Positions 1 through 8,905 of a stretch of 26,230 bases of DNA are shown here, piece after piece. Source of the stretch: Bremia lactucae. Taxonomy: Eukaryota > Oomycota > Peronosporomycetes > Peronosporales > Peronosporaceae. Below the pieces are notes generated by a model. It did no database searches and was not told the origin of the DNA. It saw nothing but the letters and a program-made list of their open reading frames with translations. Position numbers and translations under genes: made by a program. The stretch covers positions 87,361 through 113,590 of the forward strand of contig NC_090622.1 in the NCBI RefSeq assembly GCF_004359215.1, read 5' to 3'. Position 1 is the stretch's first letter; the number at the start of each line of letters is the position of its first letter.

Positions 1-35
1 TGTGGTCCTTGGACGGACTACAAAGTGCTACCAGG
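1..35 (-). other. 5' leader and putative primer-binding site of element E5L
   Basis: This is the reverse complement of the sequence immediately downstream of the alpha LTR at 25394-25428, so it is the start of the internal region of a minus-strand element that continues beyond the left edge. Read on the minus strand, TGGTAGCA lies two bases after the LTR end (plus-strand 26-33), which is the usual place and first bases for a tRNA-primed primer-binding site. The tRNA was not identified. The right-hand copy has one changed base in this octamer (TGCTAGCA, 25396-25403). Confidence 0.6.
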
Positions 36-488
36 TGTAACGGGGCACTGCGACTTGTACTGTTTCAGTACAAGTCCACTTCACACTGCTTCAGATGTGA
101 GTGGTGCCTCTCGTTAGGTGACGTACACTGTACGTATAGAGGAAGACTTCTCTTAAGGCAAGTTAGCTTAAGAGGGTAAAATGAAAACTGTATTAATATA
201 GTTAAGTGTCTTGTTAATCTATCTTTGTAAATGTTGACTTAACTATAAACTAATACTAAACATGTAAATGAATTCTTATCTATCTTATCTCGTAACTCTC
301 TCTTTGATTACTTTCGCAGCTGATTAGTCTGCGGAATAAATAGACATAATGGTCTATACTATTTATGGATAAGAATTCAGGACATTACTACATAAAATAA
401 TATCCTCCAAATATTATCTACCTTTTAGATAATATATTAATTAACAACCTTTAAGTGTTAATTTCATGTAACGATACGCCCCGTTACA
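36..488 (-). mobile_element. LTR of family alpha (5' LTR of E5L)
   Basis: On the minus strand this 453-bp segment starts TGTAACGGGG and ends CCCCGTTACA, a perfect 10-bp terminal inverted repeat. Its full length matches 24944-25393 in reverse complement, roughly 85-90% by eye with small indels. The leader sequence also matches, so this is a 5' LTR reading leftward out of the window. It contains short stem-loops also present in the other copy, notably a 9-bp perfect stem with a 5-base loop at 53-75. It was inserted inside an older gamma LTR, whose remnant abuts it at 489. Confidence 0.85.
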
Positions 489-732
489 GAGGGGTGTGGC
501 TATACCAAAATACCAAAAGGGTGTGTGCCTATACCGCTTCCCTCTATTAATAGATTTATCTTTTTCTCTATCGTAAAGGCTTAGTCTAGACCTTGAAGCT
601 AAACACCCGTAGTTTCATTAAGTCTGCCTCTGTACCTTTGTGTACAAGAAGATTCGAGGCATCTCACCTGAGCTGTAACCAGTGTAAGATTAACTAGTAC
701 TGATCGGTACTAGTGAAAGGTGCCCCGTTACA
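489..732 (-). mobile_element. Truncated LTR (family gamma) interrupted by E5L
   Basis: Read on the minus strand, the segment begins TGTAACGGGGCAC at 732 and runs without resemblance to the alpha LTR until it stops where the alpha LTR begins. The TGTAACGGGG start suggests the left end of a related but distinct LTR family, cut by the E5L insertion; the remainder would lie left of the window beyond E5L. No coding potential is seen here. Bases 733-754 are a short unassigned gap before E1. The call rests mainly on the terminal motif, so it is moderate. Confidence 0.45.
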
Positions 733-754
733 AGCAAAATTGTCATAGAGCTAG

Positions 755-1234
755 TGTAATGCGGCACACGTTGGTTGGAAAACCGTTATTGTGGTACATT
801 TACTTTATGGGTAAATACCCTTTTATCCTATTCTAAATTATTTAATTACTAAAGTCCCATTTATTATGGGTAACAAATGTGGTTGCCGCCAGATTTGTAT
901 CCGGCGGCCGAAATCTATTTTTAAATTAGCTACGGTAAAATTAAATAAAATAATTAAATAAAGTGCAGCTCTCCTTTTGGTCTTAAAGCGTATAGTGCCT
1001 TCCTAAGGCTTGCGCATTGATCTGCGAGAGATAGAAGCCTTCCTAAGGTACTTACTACAGGGCACTAGTTGCCACTTGATTCTACGAGCCCTGGGTCCTT
1101 TGAACTAGGATTCATTAAGCTTTAATAGCTTGTACGACTCCCTGAGTTGTAAAACCCATAAGTATATAGAATTAATAGACTCTCTGAGTCTAAAAGTCTT
1201 CCTCTGACTTTAGGAGCGAGGTAGCTCCGCTACA
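755..1234 (+). repeat. E1 5' LTR (family delta)
   Basis: The segment starts TGTAAT and ends GCTCCGCTACA, and aligns over its length with 8081-8561. Shared blocks include TTTATGGGTAA, CCCATTTATTATGGGTAAC, AGTGCCTTCCT and GCACTAGTTGCCACTTG. Small inverted repeats (for example GGAGC-N6-GCTCC near the right end, and AAGTC-N7-GACTT just before it) occur in both copies. It serves as promoter and terminator of the element in this family; no specific TATA box was assigned. Confidence 0.88.
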
Positions 1235-1238
1235 CCCC

Positions 1239-2204
1239 GTGCTCAATCTATGCATGAGGCTTCATAAGACTAAGCCTTCACTGAAACGGGAGAGATTTCA
1301 TAACTTTCAGAGGCGCAACGCACAGCGTGTGACAAGCTCAGCAGCTTTGTTTGGGCTTAAAAGTGAAGAGTTCATTACATCCGAAGGACTAGAGGTCCTG
1401 CATGCAAGGCTTGAAGCCCTCATGCGATATGAATCTTCCCTGATCGGCCATAAGGTTCACCCTCTAGTTGTCAATGTAAAGACAGTTGAGGGAAAACAGG
1501 GAGAGAACCTCCATTTCCGGATCAAGCAGATGGAGATGTCCATTGACTACGCCTTGGTCTGAACAATACGGCGAAAGGTGGATATTGCCATTTCTAAACT
1601 CAGAGGTAGGGCCAATGGAGTGGGCACTGTCGTGCAGTTGGTCCATAAACGACGCTTTCCCTTCATGGGTTCGCTGAAACAGCAAATGACGAGCATGCTT
1701 GCACCGCCTGATCAGGCTTTTCGCATGCGAGCACGGCTCCTAGCGACTCGACAGGGTAAACGAACCCGAAGGGACTTTGTTCAGGAGTTGAGAACTCTCA
1801 TTGCATCTATGCATCAAGACTCGGTGCAAGAAGCAATTGTCGGAACAGTTTTTTATGAGGGTCTCAATGAAGGCGTAGCCCAGACGGAATTATTCCGATC
1901 CCATCCTGCTACGTTCGAAGAGGCAGATACCGTAGCGCTACGCGCTGAGTTCGACTTCAAGTCTGCTCGTGTGAGTACGCCTGTTTTCTAGACAAGCTCT
2001 TCGAGCACATAAATACGGTCTAATAGACCGTAAAGTATGGATCTAAGCCTCATTGAGGAAGAAGAGGACGCTTTTCAAGCTGTGGAGCAGCATAAGAACA
2101 TCGGTAGATGTTTTGTGTGCGGAATCACGAAACATTTACGTCCGGCCCGTCCCCTACGAAATACGCGAAAGACTCGAAAGAGCACCAATTTCGACCAATA
2201 CTAA
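1239..2204 (+). pseudogene. gag: E1 gag, degenerate
   Basis: The N-terminal part (1239-1562) and the next block (to 1991) are in one frame, separated by a single TGA at 1560-1562 that looks like a CGA-to-TGA change. The second block has the Retrotrans_gag pattern (WxSLKQQ-like start, APPDQAF, ATRQGKR, DFVQELRTLI, HPATFEEA). A frameshift near 1985-1990 breaks it; the same overall frame resumes at 2037 (MDLSLIEEEED) and leads to a zinc-knuckle remnant, CFVCGITKH, ending at 2204. The last cysteine of the expected CCHC box appears to be arginine. Gag packages element RNA in cytoplasmic particles. This copy cannot give a full protein. Confidence 0.8.
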
Positions 2205-2946
2205 TAATCTGGTGCGGTGCCGGAAAATGTCGATACCCAGTAGGTGCGGGGCGCCTTACTGGGGAAAGACACAGGCTTTTTAGATCTCTAAAAAGTGAGG
2301 GTAAACACGACCTAGCCCCAATAAGCTCGGCGTGTAATGGCACGGGGTGTGAGTACAAGCCTGGCTTGTACGTCGCTCAAGCGACTGTGAAGGGCTTTAA
2401 TAAGCCATGGAATTTACTCAGGAGCGTCTAGCAATTATGCTCGACGTCTTTCCTTTGAGAGAAATCAACAATACGTTGAGGCGCTTAAAGCGCATGAAGG
2501 TGATACAATCGCTAATCTCTTAGCGACTATAGGTTTATTAGGTTCAATTGTATGGGCTTATCATGGACTCCTGTCATTGTTCTAGAGTTCCATTGAACTT
2601 AGGCATAAAGTTTCTTGACTTTGACCGTATGGAACGCTATCTTGTCCTTGATCTGGATTCGAGATATGATCTCATCCTTGGTATGGCCTGATTTGAATGC
2701 CATGAGCCATGGATCAATTGGAGTCCTAAGGCCTTAGGCACCATGTGCAATGTTTCTAGCAACGTTTTCAAGAGTCATGAAATCACCTTTACTAGACAAC
2801 AAAAGCGCTATTGGCGCGGAATACTAACTGAATCTGTCAGTGTTCTAGATATTCCAATGTCTGAGTTAGTAAACTTCAATGCTGTAAACATTAGTTCTGA
2901 GCCCGCTCAGAAAAGAGAGAGGAATGGCACGTACTACGTCGAGTGA
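2205..2946 (+). pseudogene. pol: E1 retropepsin-like protease region, inactive
   Basis: Frame 2108-2431 carries the gag-protease spacer (EGKHDLAPI, CEYKPGLYV). A frame change follows, giving YSGASSNYARRLSLE at 2415-2459. The expected retropepsin active site is D-S/T-G-A, so the catalytic Asp is Tyr here (codon TAC at 2415-2417). Another frame then gives VPLNLG, FLDFD, VLDLDSRYDLILGMA and HEPW. It is stopped by TGA at 2689-2691, where a Trp codon is expected, and resumes to 2946 (KRYWRG, ESVSVLDI, MSELVN). The enzyme would cleave Gag-Pol; it is dead by active-site change, shifts and stop. Confidence 0.75.
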
Positions 2947-3680
2947 CACTCGTTGTAATAACGATTTACTGAATGCTGAAAGCTTGTAGGCCTAAGACCG
3001 AGTTTTTAAGGGTGTAATATCCCTGAGATACGTGGAGTGGCACGTCTAAGTCCACCGAGTGTGGTCGGCCAATGTGGCGCTATACTGAGTGTCAGTAGTG
3101 ACACTATTGGTGGTTCGCCAGGGCATTTCGGATGAGACCCCGCCGATGCACGTCAAAAGACACGTATAGGGTCGCTAGACAAGTAAATTATGTTACCTAA
3201 CTCCTTATCGGATGTTGGATTAGACACCAGCTCTGGTACAGAACTAATACAGGCTGGCAAATTTGGGAACGTGAATGTCCCGGCCTCTAAGAGACGTATT
3301 GTCTCCACCCCGTGACAGGGGAGGCGGGAAGCGTCTATACCTTCACAAATATTACGAGCGAGCAATTGCATACGCTTGTAAATGGCGTAACCGGTAACCG
3401 AGGGAGAAATTAGCCTTACGGCAATCCCTTCGTTACAAGCTCTTTTAAAGCTAGACAAATTGTCTATTGGTGAGTGTGACCGAGCCTTAAAAGCTGTCGA
3501 CTTATCTGAGATGGTGGTCATTCAACCAACGATTAAGTTGAGCTGATCGTCACTTTAGGATGATACTGTCCTAAATGACACAAAAGCTGCGGTTAGTGCG
3601 CGGAGTGGATCTACGATCATTTAAAATAACACGGATCCATTTTGTTCCTTGATTAAGGAATTTTAAAATGTGATAAGTTC
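2947..3680 (+). pseudogene. E1 linker between protease and RT
   Basis: No single frame is open. Short islands (ETPPMHVK near 3137, LVNGVTGNRG-like near 3375) sit where oomycete gypsy elements have a poorly conserved protease-RT linker. The 122-codon minus-strand frame at 3153-3521 lies over this linker; no homologous frame was seen in the other copies, so I treat it as chance. Function unknown. Confidence 0.5.
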
Positions 3681-4430
3681 CAATCCACCATCTGTTTTAC
3701 CCCCGGATAGAGGTGTCCGCCAAGAAATTGACTTGGTTCCAGGAAGCAAATACTGTGTCATGCAACAGCGGCCTTTACTAAGGGAACAGTGTGACGTCAT
3801 TGACGATTTCTTCCGTTGCTAAGCACAAGGCTGGAATGGTACGAGAGAGTAAGTCTCTTCATTCAACACCGACATTTTGTGTCAAAAAGCCAAATGGTAA
3901 ATGGCGCATTGTACATGCTTATAATAATCTTAATGCTGCTACTATACCAGCACAAACCCTCATTCCTAGGAAGGATGTTGTCCAGAACAATTTTGTGGGA
4001 TGGTCAATGTACAGTGCACTTGACTTAGTCAATGTTATTCCTAACTGCTCATGCGAGCTTGCGAAATAGCGCTTACAACGGTCAGCACTTCAAGTGGTAT
4101 GTTGTGGGAGTAATTGGTTATGCCACAATCGCCCCAGCAACATTTAATCGTCTAGTGATGAAACTGTTCCGCCCTCATCGAGATTATGCACAGACTTATT
4201 ATGATTACATCTTTGTCCATATCCTTGCGGAGCAGGGTCAGTCGGATGTGGAAAACCATATAGATCATTTGCGAGCAGTGCGCGAGTGTATGTACACAAA
4301 TAAATTGTATGCCAATGCATCTAAATGCATTTTGGCGCAGATGTAATTCCGTTCTTTGGATGCTTTATTGGGAAGCGAGGCCTCATAGCGGATCCCGCAA
4401 AGGTAAAAGCTTAGTAGATTTACTGATTAT
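3681..4430 (+). pseudogene. pol: E1 reverse transcriptase, catalytic motif altered
   Basis: The reading starts with the RT N-terminal block (VLPPDRGVR, EIDLVPG, KYCVM), passes through MVRESKSLHSTPTFCVKKPNGKWRIVHAYN in the frame of 3791-4069, then shifts near 4030-4070 into the frame of 4032-4346 (APATFNRLV, LFRPH, ENHIDHLRAV, KLYANASKC). The polymerase motif, normally Y-x-D-D, reads YYDY at 4197-4208, so the second metal-binding Asp is lost. The palm-to-connection sequence after 4346 survives only as fragments. RT copies the element RNA into DNA in the particle. E3 is the closest relative in the window. Confidence 0.85.
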
Positions 4431-4439
4431 TAAAAACGA

Positions 4440-5040
4440 AAAGTATTTGCGTAAGTAGTTGGGTCTCGCCAATTATTTACACAAATATAGCTTAAATTAC
4501 GCTGATACGGCTAGGCCATCAGCTAATCTCGTTTAAAAAGATACAGATTGGTGCTGAACTTGCACAGGGTATTATGCTTTTCAAGCAGATAAGGATAGTC
4601 TTATCCATGCTTCGGTTCTGGCACTGCCAAATCCAAAATAGCCTTACAGCGTCGTTTGTGGCGCATCGGATTTTGCCATTCGCAGTGCTTTATTACAAAC
4701 AGATGATGATGGGCGAGAACGAGTAATTGCGTTCGAGTCTAGACAACCTAAAGCTGCGGAGAAGAGCTGCCCAGTTCATGCCAAAGAGTAACTTGCAATG
4801 AAGTATGTTGTTGTCAAATTTAAGTTCATCTGCTCGGCTCTGAGCCGTTTATATATTTAAAGATCACGCGTCATTATGCACTGCGACAAAGTCGCCCCAT
4901 CTCTCACAGAGAATTGCCCGATGTCTATCATTTTTTGCCGAATACAACTTTAAGATGCAGAATGCTTTGGCTGATGCGTTATCACGCATGCCAGATTATG
5001 AGCTCTCTTATTCAACGACTATAATGTCGCTTATTACTGA
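4440..5040 (+). pseudogene. pol: E1 RT connection and RNase H, catalytic Asp lost
   Basis: Fragments in several frames give GLANYLHKY (near 4461), then SVVCGASDFAIRSALLQTD (4648-4704) and RERVIAFESRQ. The first catalytic residue of Ty3-type RNase H lies in the block CDAS; here it reads CGAS, with Gly codon GGC at 4660-4662. Later pieces (HAKE near 4778, the TDHAS region near 4865, SLTENCP near 4905, NALADALSR near 4963) are shifted or substituted. The domain removes RNA from the RNA-DNA hybrid. This copy is not functional. Confidence 0.78.
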
Positions 5041-5223
5041 CTAAATCTGTACGGCGTACGCCAAAGGATGAACAGTGTGTAGCTCTGCTCAGAGCTTTAA
5101 AGAGCACTGAATCAGGATTTAAATTGTCGGCACGTTTGCGCGCAAGGTAACATCGATTTTCTATCGATAACGGTCTGGTGCTTTATTGCATGGATGCTGC
5201 AAATATTCCGCGCGTCGTTGTTC

Positions 5224-5228
5224 CTCAT
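5224..5228. repeat. Target-site duplication, left copy (CTCAT)
   Basis: Pairs with the identical bases at 5748-5752 on the other side of the beta solo LTR. Five bases is the usual Ty3/gypsy duplication length. The exact match suggests the solo LTR is younger than the E1 copy it interrupts. Confidence 0.92.
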
Positions 5229-5747
5229 TGTAGCGGGCTTAAGTTGCCCTAATGTTACTCAGCTCCCGTTAAGTACACTTAATGTACTTAAGGGGATGCT
5301 CAATTACTAAATTATAGTAATTAGACCCAGCATTAGGGTGTCGTGCACATTTGTGACCATCCCTTGTGTAATGCACATGGGTGCATTCACATTAGGAGGG
5401 ATGACGCTCAGCGTCATCCGTTACGCGAGGTATCGAGAAAGATACGCTCGCAATACATATTAAGTGCTATCTATAGAGATGGCATTTAATTGGTAAAATA
5501 GGTATTTATATTTAATACGATTGAATATAAATCAGTCTGAAAACTACTTCCTATTTGATAAGGGCGCACGAGGTGACGGATTACCGCTCCCGTGACGACA
5601 CTTAGCTAGAGTACTTAGTGTGTTGGGTGAGGTCGCTTACGCGCCCAACACAACTACCTCACCGCCTGCAAGAGAAGCAGGTTAAACCGCTTCCTCGCTG
5701 TGTGTGTCTAAGTAGAGCGTGGCCGCATTACGACGTGCCCGCCTACA
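5229..5747 (-). mobile_element. Solo LTR (family beta) inside E1 integrase
   Basis: Plus-strand ends are TGTAGCGGGC...GCCCGCCTACA. The flanks are the perfect 5-bp duplication CTCAT (5224-5228 and 5748-5752), and the integrase reading resumes directly after it. Nothing of an internal region lies inside, so this is a solo LTR left by LTR-LTR recombination. Orientation is judged from two other fragments that start TGTAGGCGGGC (13103 and 24832): they match this LTR read on the minus strand. It is very rich in short perfect inverted repeats. Confidence 0.93.
5399..5419. repeat. Perfect 21-bp palindrome in the beta LTR
   Basis: Ten-base arms GGATGACGCT and AGCGTCATCC flank a single central C. Several other perfect stems occur in the same 519-bp LTR: 8 bp at 5269-5291 and at 5302-5322, 7 bp at 5370-5387, 9 bp at 5504-5532, and 9 bp at 5619-5652. 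Confidence 0.9.
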
Positions 5748-6394
5748 CTCATGATGATGATTTAAAGTAACGAGTCCTCTATGAGGCACACAATACTGTC
5801 CTTGGTGGTCACCTTGGTAGAGAAAAGACCTACGGCTCTGTAAGCCAGATTTATTGGTGGCTCAAACTTTACAAATGGGTCAGCACATATGTTCGAACAC
5901 GCGAAACTTGCGAACGGGTTAAACTCTCGGCGCATGCTGCTGCACCACTCGCAAGTCTGCCAGTGTCCACAAGGTGTAGGAAGTCCATTAGTATGAGTAT
6001 TATTTTCGGCCTACCATAAGCTTCGGCCGGTAACACCGGCAAAGTGGTCTTTGTTGACCGATTAAGCAAAATGGCTCACTAAACGGCTGTGCCGGATATG
6101 AAGTTACAGCAAGGCTTCCGAGTGCTTAACACCAGATTGGACATGTCCACCGCGGACCATCCGCAGACCGATGGTCAAACTGAACGTGTCAATTGCGTCA
6201 TTAACAACGTTTTACGTAGTGTGTGCGCACAGACACCAAAGTGCTGGAGCACAATGCTCCCATTGGTGATATTTTCGTTAAATAACGCTGATCATGCCTC
6301 TTCAGGCTACACTCCGTTCTATGCCAACGGTCTCACCCACCCACGCGTTCATTTAGCGATACCGATGGATGGCCTAGGGCTTAGTGGGGGATAA

Positions 6395-7135
6395 TTAGCC
6401 GATAGGCTTGCTGATATCAGCCCTGACCATACTAAACCAAATAAGCGAGTTTCTCGCGACGCGATTTAGTGTCTTAAGACATGTACGTGACACGATGGCT
6501 GATAGCAAAGACAATTAAAGAACAAGTAGATGCCAAAGGCAGGAGCCGTATTAATTCTTATGTGATCGGAGACCGAATTTTAGTAAACGCTAAAAATCTA
6601 CCTACTGACTTGGCTTCCGTGGTCTTCAAGACCAAATCGCGCCCGCGCTTTATTGAAACATTTACGTTCGGGGCCAAGAGCCTACCTTACACGCTAAGCC
6701 TTCCTAGCAAGCTGCGTATACTCTGTGTTCTACGTCGGCTTGTTCATGTGGACCTTAAGGCGCTTGTGCCGAGACAGGCGGTCGTACCGCAGATTGCTGC
6801 ATCCTCACAACGATGTCCGGCTGGCCGTCTCAACGAGTTCGCTGACGTTTCAGCATCGAAAGACGGTTTTGAAGCGCCTCAAAGAGCCCTAACCCCGAGC
6901 AAGGCTCTCACCAAGAAGTTGCAGCTCGTGCTTTAAAGCATCACATGCATCCGTCGAGATTTCGGCCCCCTCCCGCGCTACTTGATGCGCGAGAGAACCT
7001 TCACTTTCATGTGAAGAAACTTTAAAAGCGACGTCGTCGTAAGGGCCAATACCAGTATCTAGTGAAATGGCTGGGGTACTTCTCTTCTGACAACTCTTGG
7101 GAGTTTGAGGTACTTTTTCGGCAAAATTGACCGTT
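6395..7135 (+). pseudogene. pol: E1 integrase C-terminal module and chromodomain
   Basis: Frame 6481-6936 (151 codons, open) begins with the integrase C-terminal module: DRILVNAKNLPTD, KSRPRFIETFTF, YTLSLPSKLR, HVDLKALVPRQ. The usual GPF/Y core is ETF here. A Ser/Pro-rich spacer follows. At 7026-7110 the chromodomain reads RRRKGQYQYLVKWLGY...NSWEFE, with the aromatic and WE residues of the family in place, ending at a stop near 7128. Chromodomains of this class guide integration to marked chromatin. It is one of the better preserved parts of E1. Confidence 0.8.
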
Positions 7136-7318
7136 CGCTGTTGACGGTTTAAGCGCCAAGCTCAGGGTCAACTCGCGTCAAGCGACGCTTCCCATCACTA
7201 GAAGTGAGATTTAGTGGATATTTAGCCGCAGTGCGGCTTTGATCCATGGTTACACGGTCATTCGAAGCATTGAAACATCGGCTAGGCCTTTCTTCGTTTT
7301 ATGGTATAAATGTTGAGC

Positions 7319-8062
7319 TTAACTGGCCTTTGGCCTTAAGCTTGGCGAAATCGAAGCGAAGCTTCCGTTCCAAACGAACATCAGCCACATCCACAGCCTC
7401 TCTAATAGTGTAAATGTTGCAGAGGCGGCGGGCCCGACGGACCCAGCTCTCAAATTAAACTTCGTTTTCAATTCTTGTTTTGTTTGGAAACAAACGATCG
7501 ATATCCCCCTCCTTGAGGTCACTAAAGACCCACGGGCTTGATCACGTAAACGCGTCAGATACTGACTTCGCGTCATTACCTTTGACGTTAGGTATTGCTC
7601 ATGAAAAGCGTCGCGAGAAGCGATCTCCTTCGACGTCCTCGCCGTGGGACCGACATCCAGATGGCCAAACTATGACCCGCAATCTCTTTGAGACGTTCTT
7701 CCGCACTAAGTGGAGTGAATCTGGATTCAGAGCGGATTCGAATAAATGGTGGACTCAGGGTCCTGTGCCCTGCTCAATGCAGTTAAGACATCAGCGGCAC
7801 TACGTTCCAAGAACGGATTCGGGTACCGCCAACGTTCATCCGGAGGAGAAGGCGTGTAAGAGCGACGCTCTTGTTCCTCAACCTCTGATGGAGTGTGACT
7901 TTTAGAGTTCACCATTCCCTCATCGCCGAGGAAGGTGCTAAAAGTAAGTGACTCACGCTGAATTGTCATGGGACAAAGAATTTCAAAACAGAACCGAACG
8001 GTTAGCTGTTTAAGTTCCAACCTCAAAGAGGAAATAAAGCGAGTGTTGTCACTTGGTGTCAA
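7319..8062 (-). pseudogene. E1 antisense ORF between chromodomain and 3' LTR (shared with E3)
   Basis: Two minus-strand stretches lie in one frame: 8062-7727 (about 111 codons) and roughly 7670-7319 (about 117 codons), with three stops between. No in-frame ATG was found at the upstream end; the frame opens from TTG. The N-terminal stretch is rich in Ser, Thr and acidic residues (HTPSEVEEQE). It aligns without gaps to the minus-strand frame of E3 (17639-17382): LR...KQ.T.R.CF..LC, then S.T...F..D and S.TPS. A second shared block is GPTART..E.A..DA...QYLT against GPKART...QYLT. Product unknown; no family recognised. The plus-strand frame at 7480-7905 overlaps it and is the alternative reading. 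Confidence 0.45.
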
Positions 8063-8070
8063 CAGTCCGA

Positions 8071-8080
8071 TGGGGGAGAA
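8071..8080 (+). other. E1 polypurine tract
   Basis: The purine run TGGGGGAGAA abuts the 3' LTR start TGTAAT at 8081. This is the position of the plus-strand DNA primer in LTR elements. Confidence 0.8.
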
Positions 8081-8561
8081 TGTAATTGGGTCACCATTGG
8101 TTGAAGAACCGTTGTTGTTTTACATTTACTTTATGGGTATAACACCCTTTTCTCTTATTCTAAAATAGCTATTTACTTAAATCCCATTTATTATGGGTAA
8201 CAAATGTGGTCGCCGCCAGATATAAATCTAAAAGCCGAAATCTATTTTTAATTAGCTAAGTAAAGGTTGAAGATTAAACAGTTTAATAAAGTGCAGTTCC
8301 CCTTTTGTTCTTAAAGCGTCTAGTGCCTTCCTTAGGCTTGCGCATAGATCTCTGAGATAGAGCCTTTCTGAGGTACATAATCTCTGGCACTAGTTGCCAC
8401 TTGGTTCTACAAATCCTTAAATCCCTTGAACTAAGATTCATTTAGCTCTACGAGCTTGTACAGCTCACTTAATTGTTGAATCTATTAGTTCTATAGGACT
8501 TAGTGACTCACTGAGTCGATAAGTCTTTTTCTGACTTAAGGAGCGAGGTAGCTCCGCTACA
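8081..8561 (+). repeat. E1 3' LTR (family delta)
   Basis: Starts TGTAATTGGG after the polypurine tract and ends GCTCCGCTACA; homologous throughout to 755-1234. Stem sequences such as AAGTC-N7-GACTT and GACTC-N3-GAGTC are kept relative to the 5' copy, while some loop bases differ. Confidence 0.9.
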
Positions 8562-8905
8562 GGTGCGACTATTGCCACCGGCGTTTTGAACATTGCCACA
8601 TACAGAACACCTCTGATTGGCTAATCAAATGTAGCTAATATGATTGGTCGACAGGGTGGCTATATTATTGGCTCTACATAATACAGAAACAACTGCATTA
8701 AAAAAGGGAATTGGTATATTCACTTCCTTTTCGGTCAATTTGACCTAGTTAAAGACGAAATAACAAATGCACCAAATAATTGGTAAACATTTTTTCCCAA
8801 CAATCGATCGCGATTCTTATAGCGAACACATCGCTACTTGTCACGCAACTTGCGTGGAATTCGGGAATTTTCAAGGCAGCAGTTGCAGAATCTCGAATTC
8901 ATTAG
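8562..8905. other. Unassigned AT-rich spacer
   Basis: No motif of gag or pol is readable until 8906. The segment has repeated inverted CCAAT cores (GATTGGCTA near 8611, GATTGGTC near 8641, ATTGGCTC near 8666) and a 50-codon frame at 8767-8919 without a recognised domain. The same GATTGGCTA motif recurs on the minus strand near 24583, upstream of the related element E4, so this may be a decayed LTR or leader of E2. Weak evidence. Confidence 0.3.

Larger units (their letters stand above)
5041..6394 (+). pseudogene. pol: E1 integrase, split by a solo LTR
   Basis: The N-terminal part (5041-5228) ends in VVVPH and resumes after the solo LTR at 5748 with DDDLKYRVLYE. The zinc-binding region shows H...GGHLGREKTYG, but the first Cys of the CxxC pair is Arg (TRETC). 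In the core, the first catalytic Asp (expected in SMDFV) is Ser at 5996-5998. The stretch holding the second Asp is missing between TAVP (near 6085) and GFRVLNTRLDMSTADHP. The Glu survives at 6182-6184 (DGQTERVN). The C-terminal core continues to GLGLSGG at 6394. About 55 residues are missing by comparison with relatives. Integrase inserts the cDNA into host chromatin; this one cannot. Confidence 0.85.
755..8561 (+). mobile_element. E1: degenerate Ty3/gypsy element with two LTRs
   Basis: A 7.8-kb element made of a 5' LTR (755-1234), gag, protease, linker, RT, RNase H, integrase, GPF-type module, chromodomain, 3' region, polypurine tract and 3' LTR (8081-8561). The RT-RNase H-integrase-chromodomain order identifies a Ty3/gypsy chromovirus-like retrotransposon. 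Without the inserted solo LTR and its duplicated 5 bases it would be about 7.3 kb. The coding region carries many stops and frameshifts, and all four enzyme centres are damaged. The bases flanking the two LTRs (gctag before, ggtgc after) do not form a target-site duplication, so one flank has probably been rearranged. The two LTRs have visibly diverged, roughly four-fifths identical by eye, which implies an old insertion. Confidence 0.9.

Noticed and set aside
3153..3521. A 122-codon minus-strand frame in E1
   Set aside because: It lies over the degraded protease-RT linker, has no recognised motif, and no counterpart was found at the same place in E3.
7480..7905. A 141-codon plus-strand frame after the E1 chromodomain, read as an extra sense gene
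   Set aside because: It overlaps the antisense frame and its E3 counterpart is not open in one frame. Part of it (the VLL..SVARS.LLRR block in E3 and a shifted frame in E1) is conserved as well, so it stays as the competing explanation rather than a called gene.
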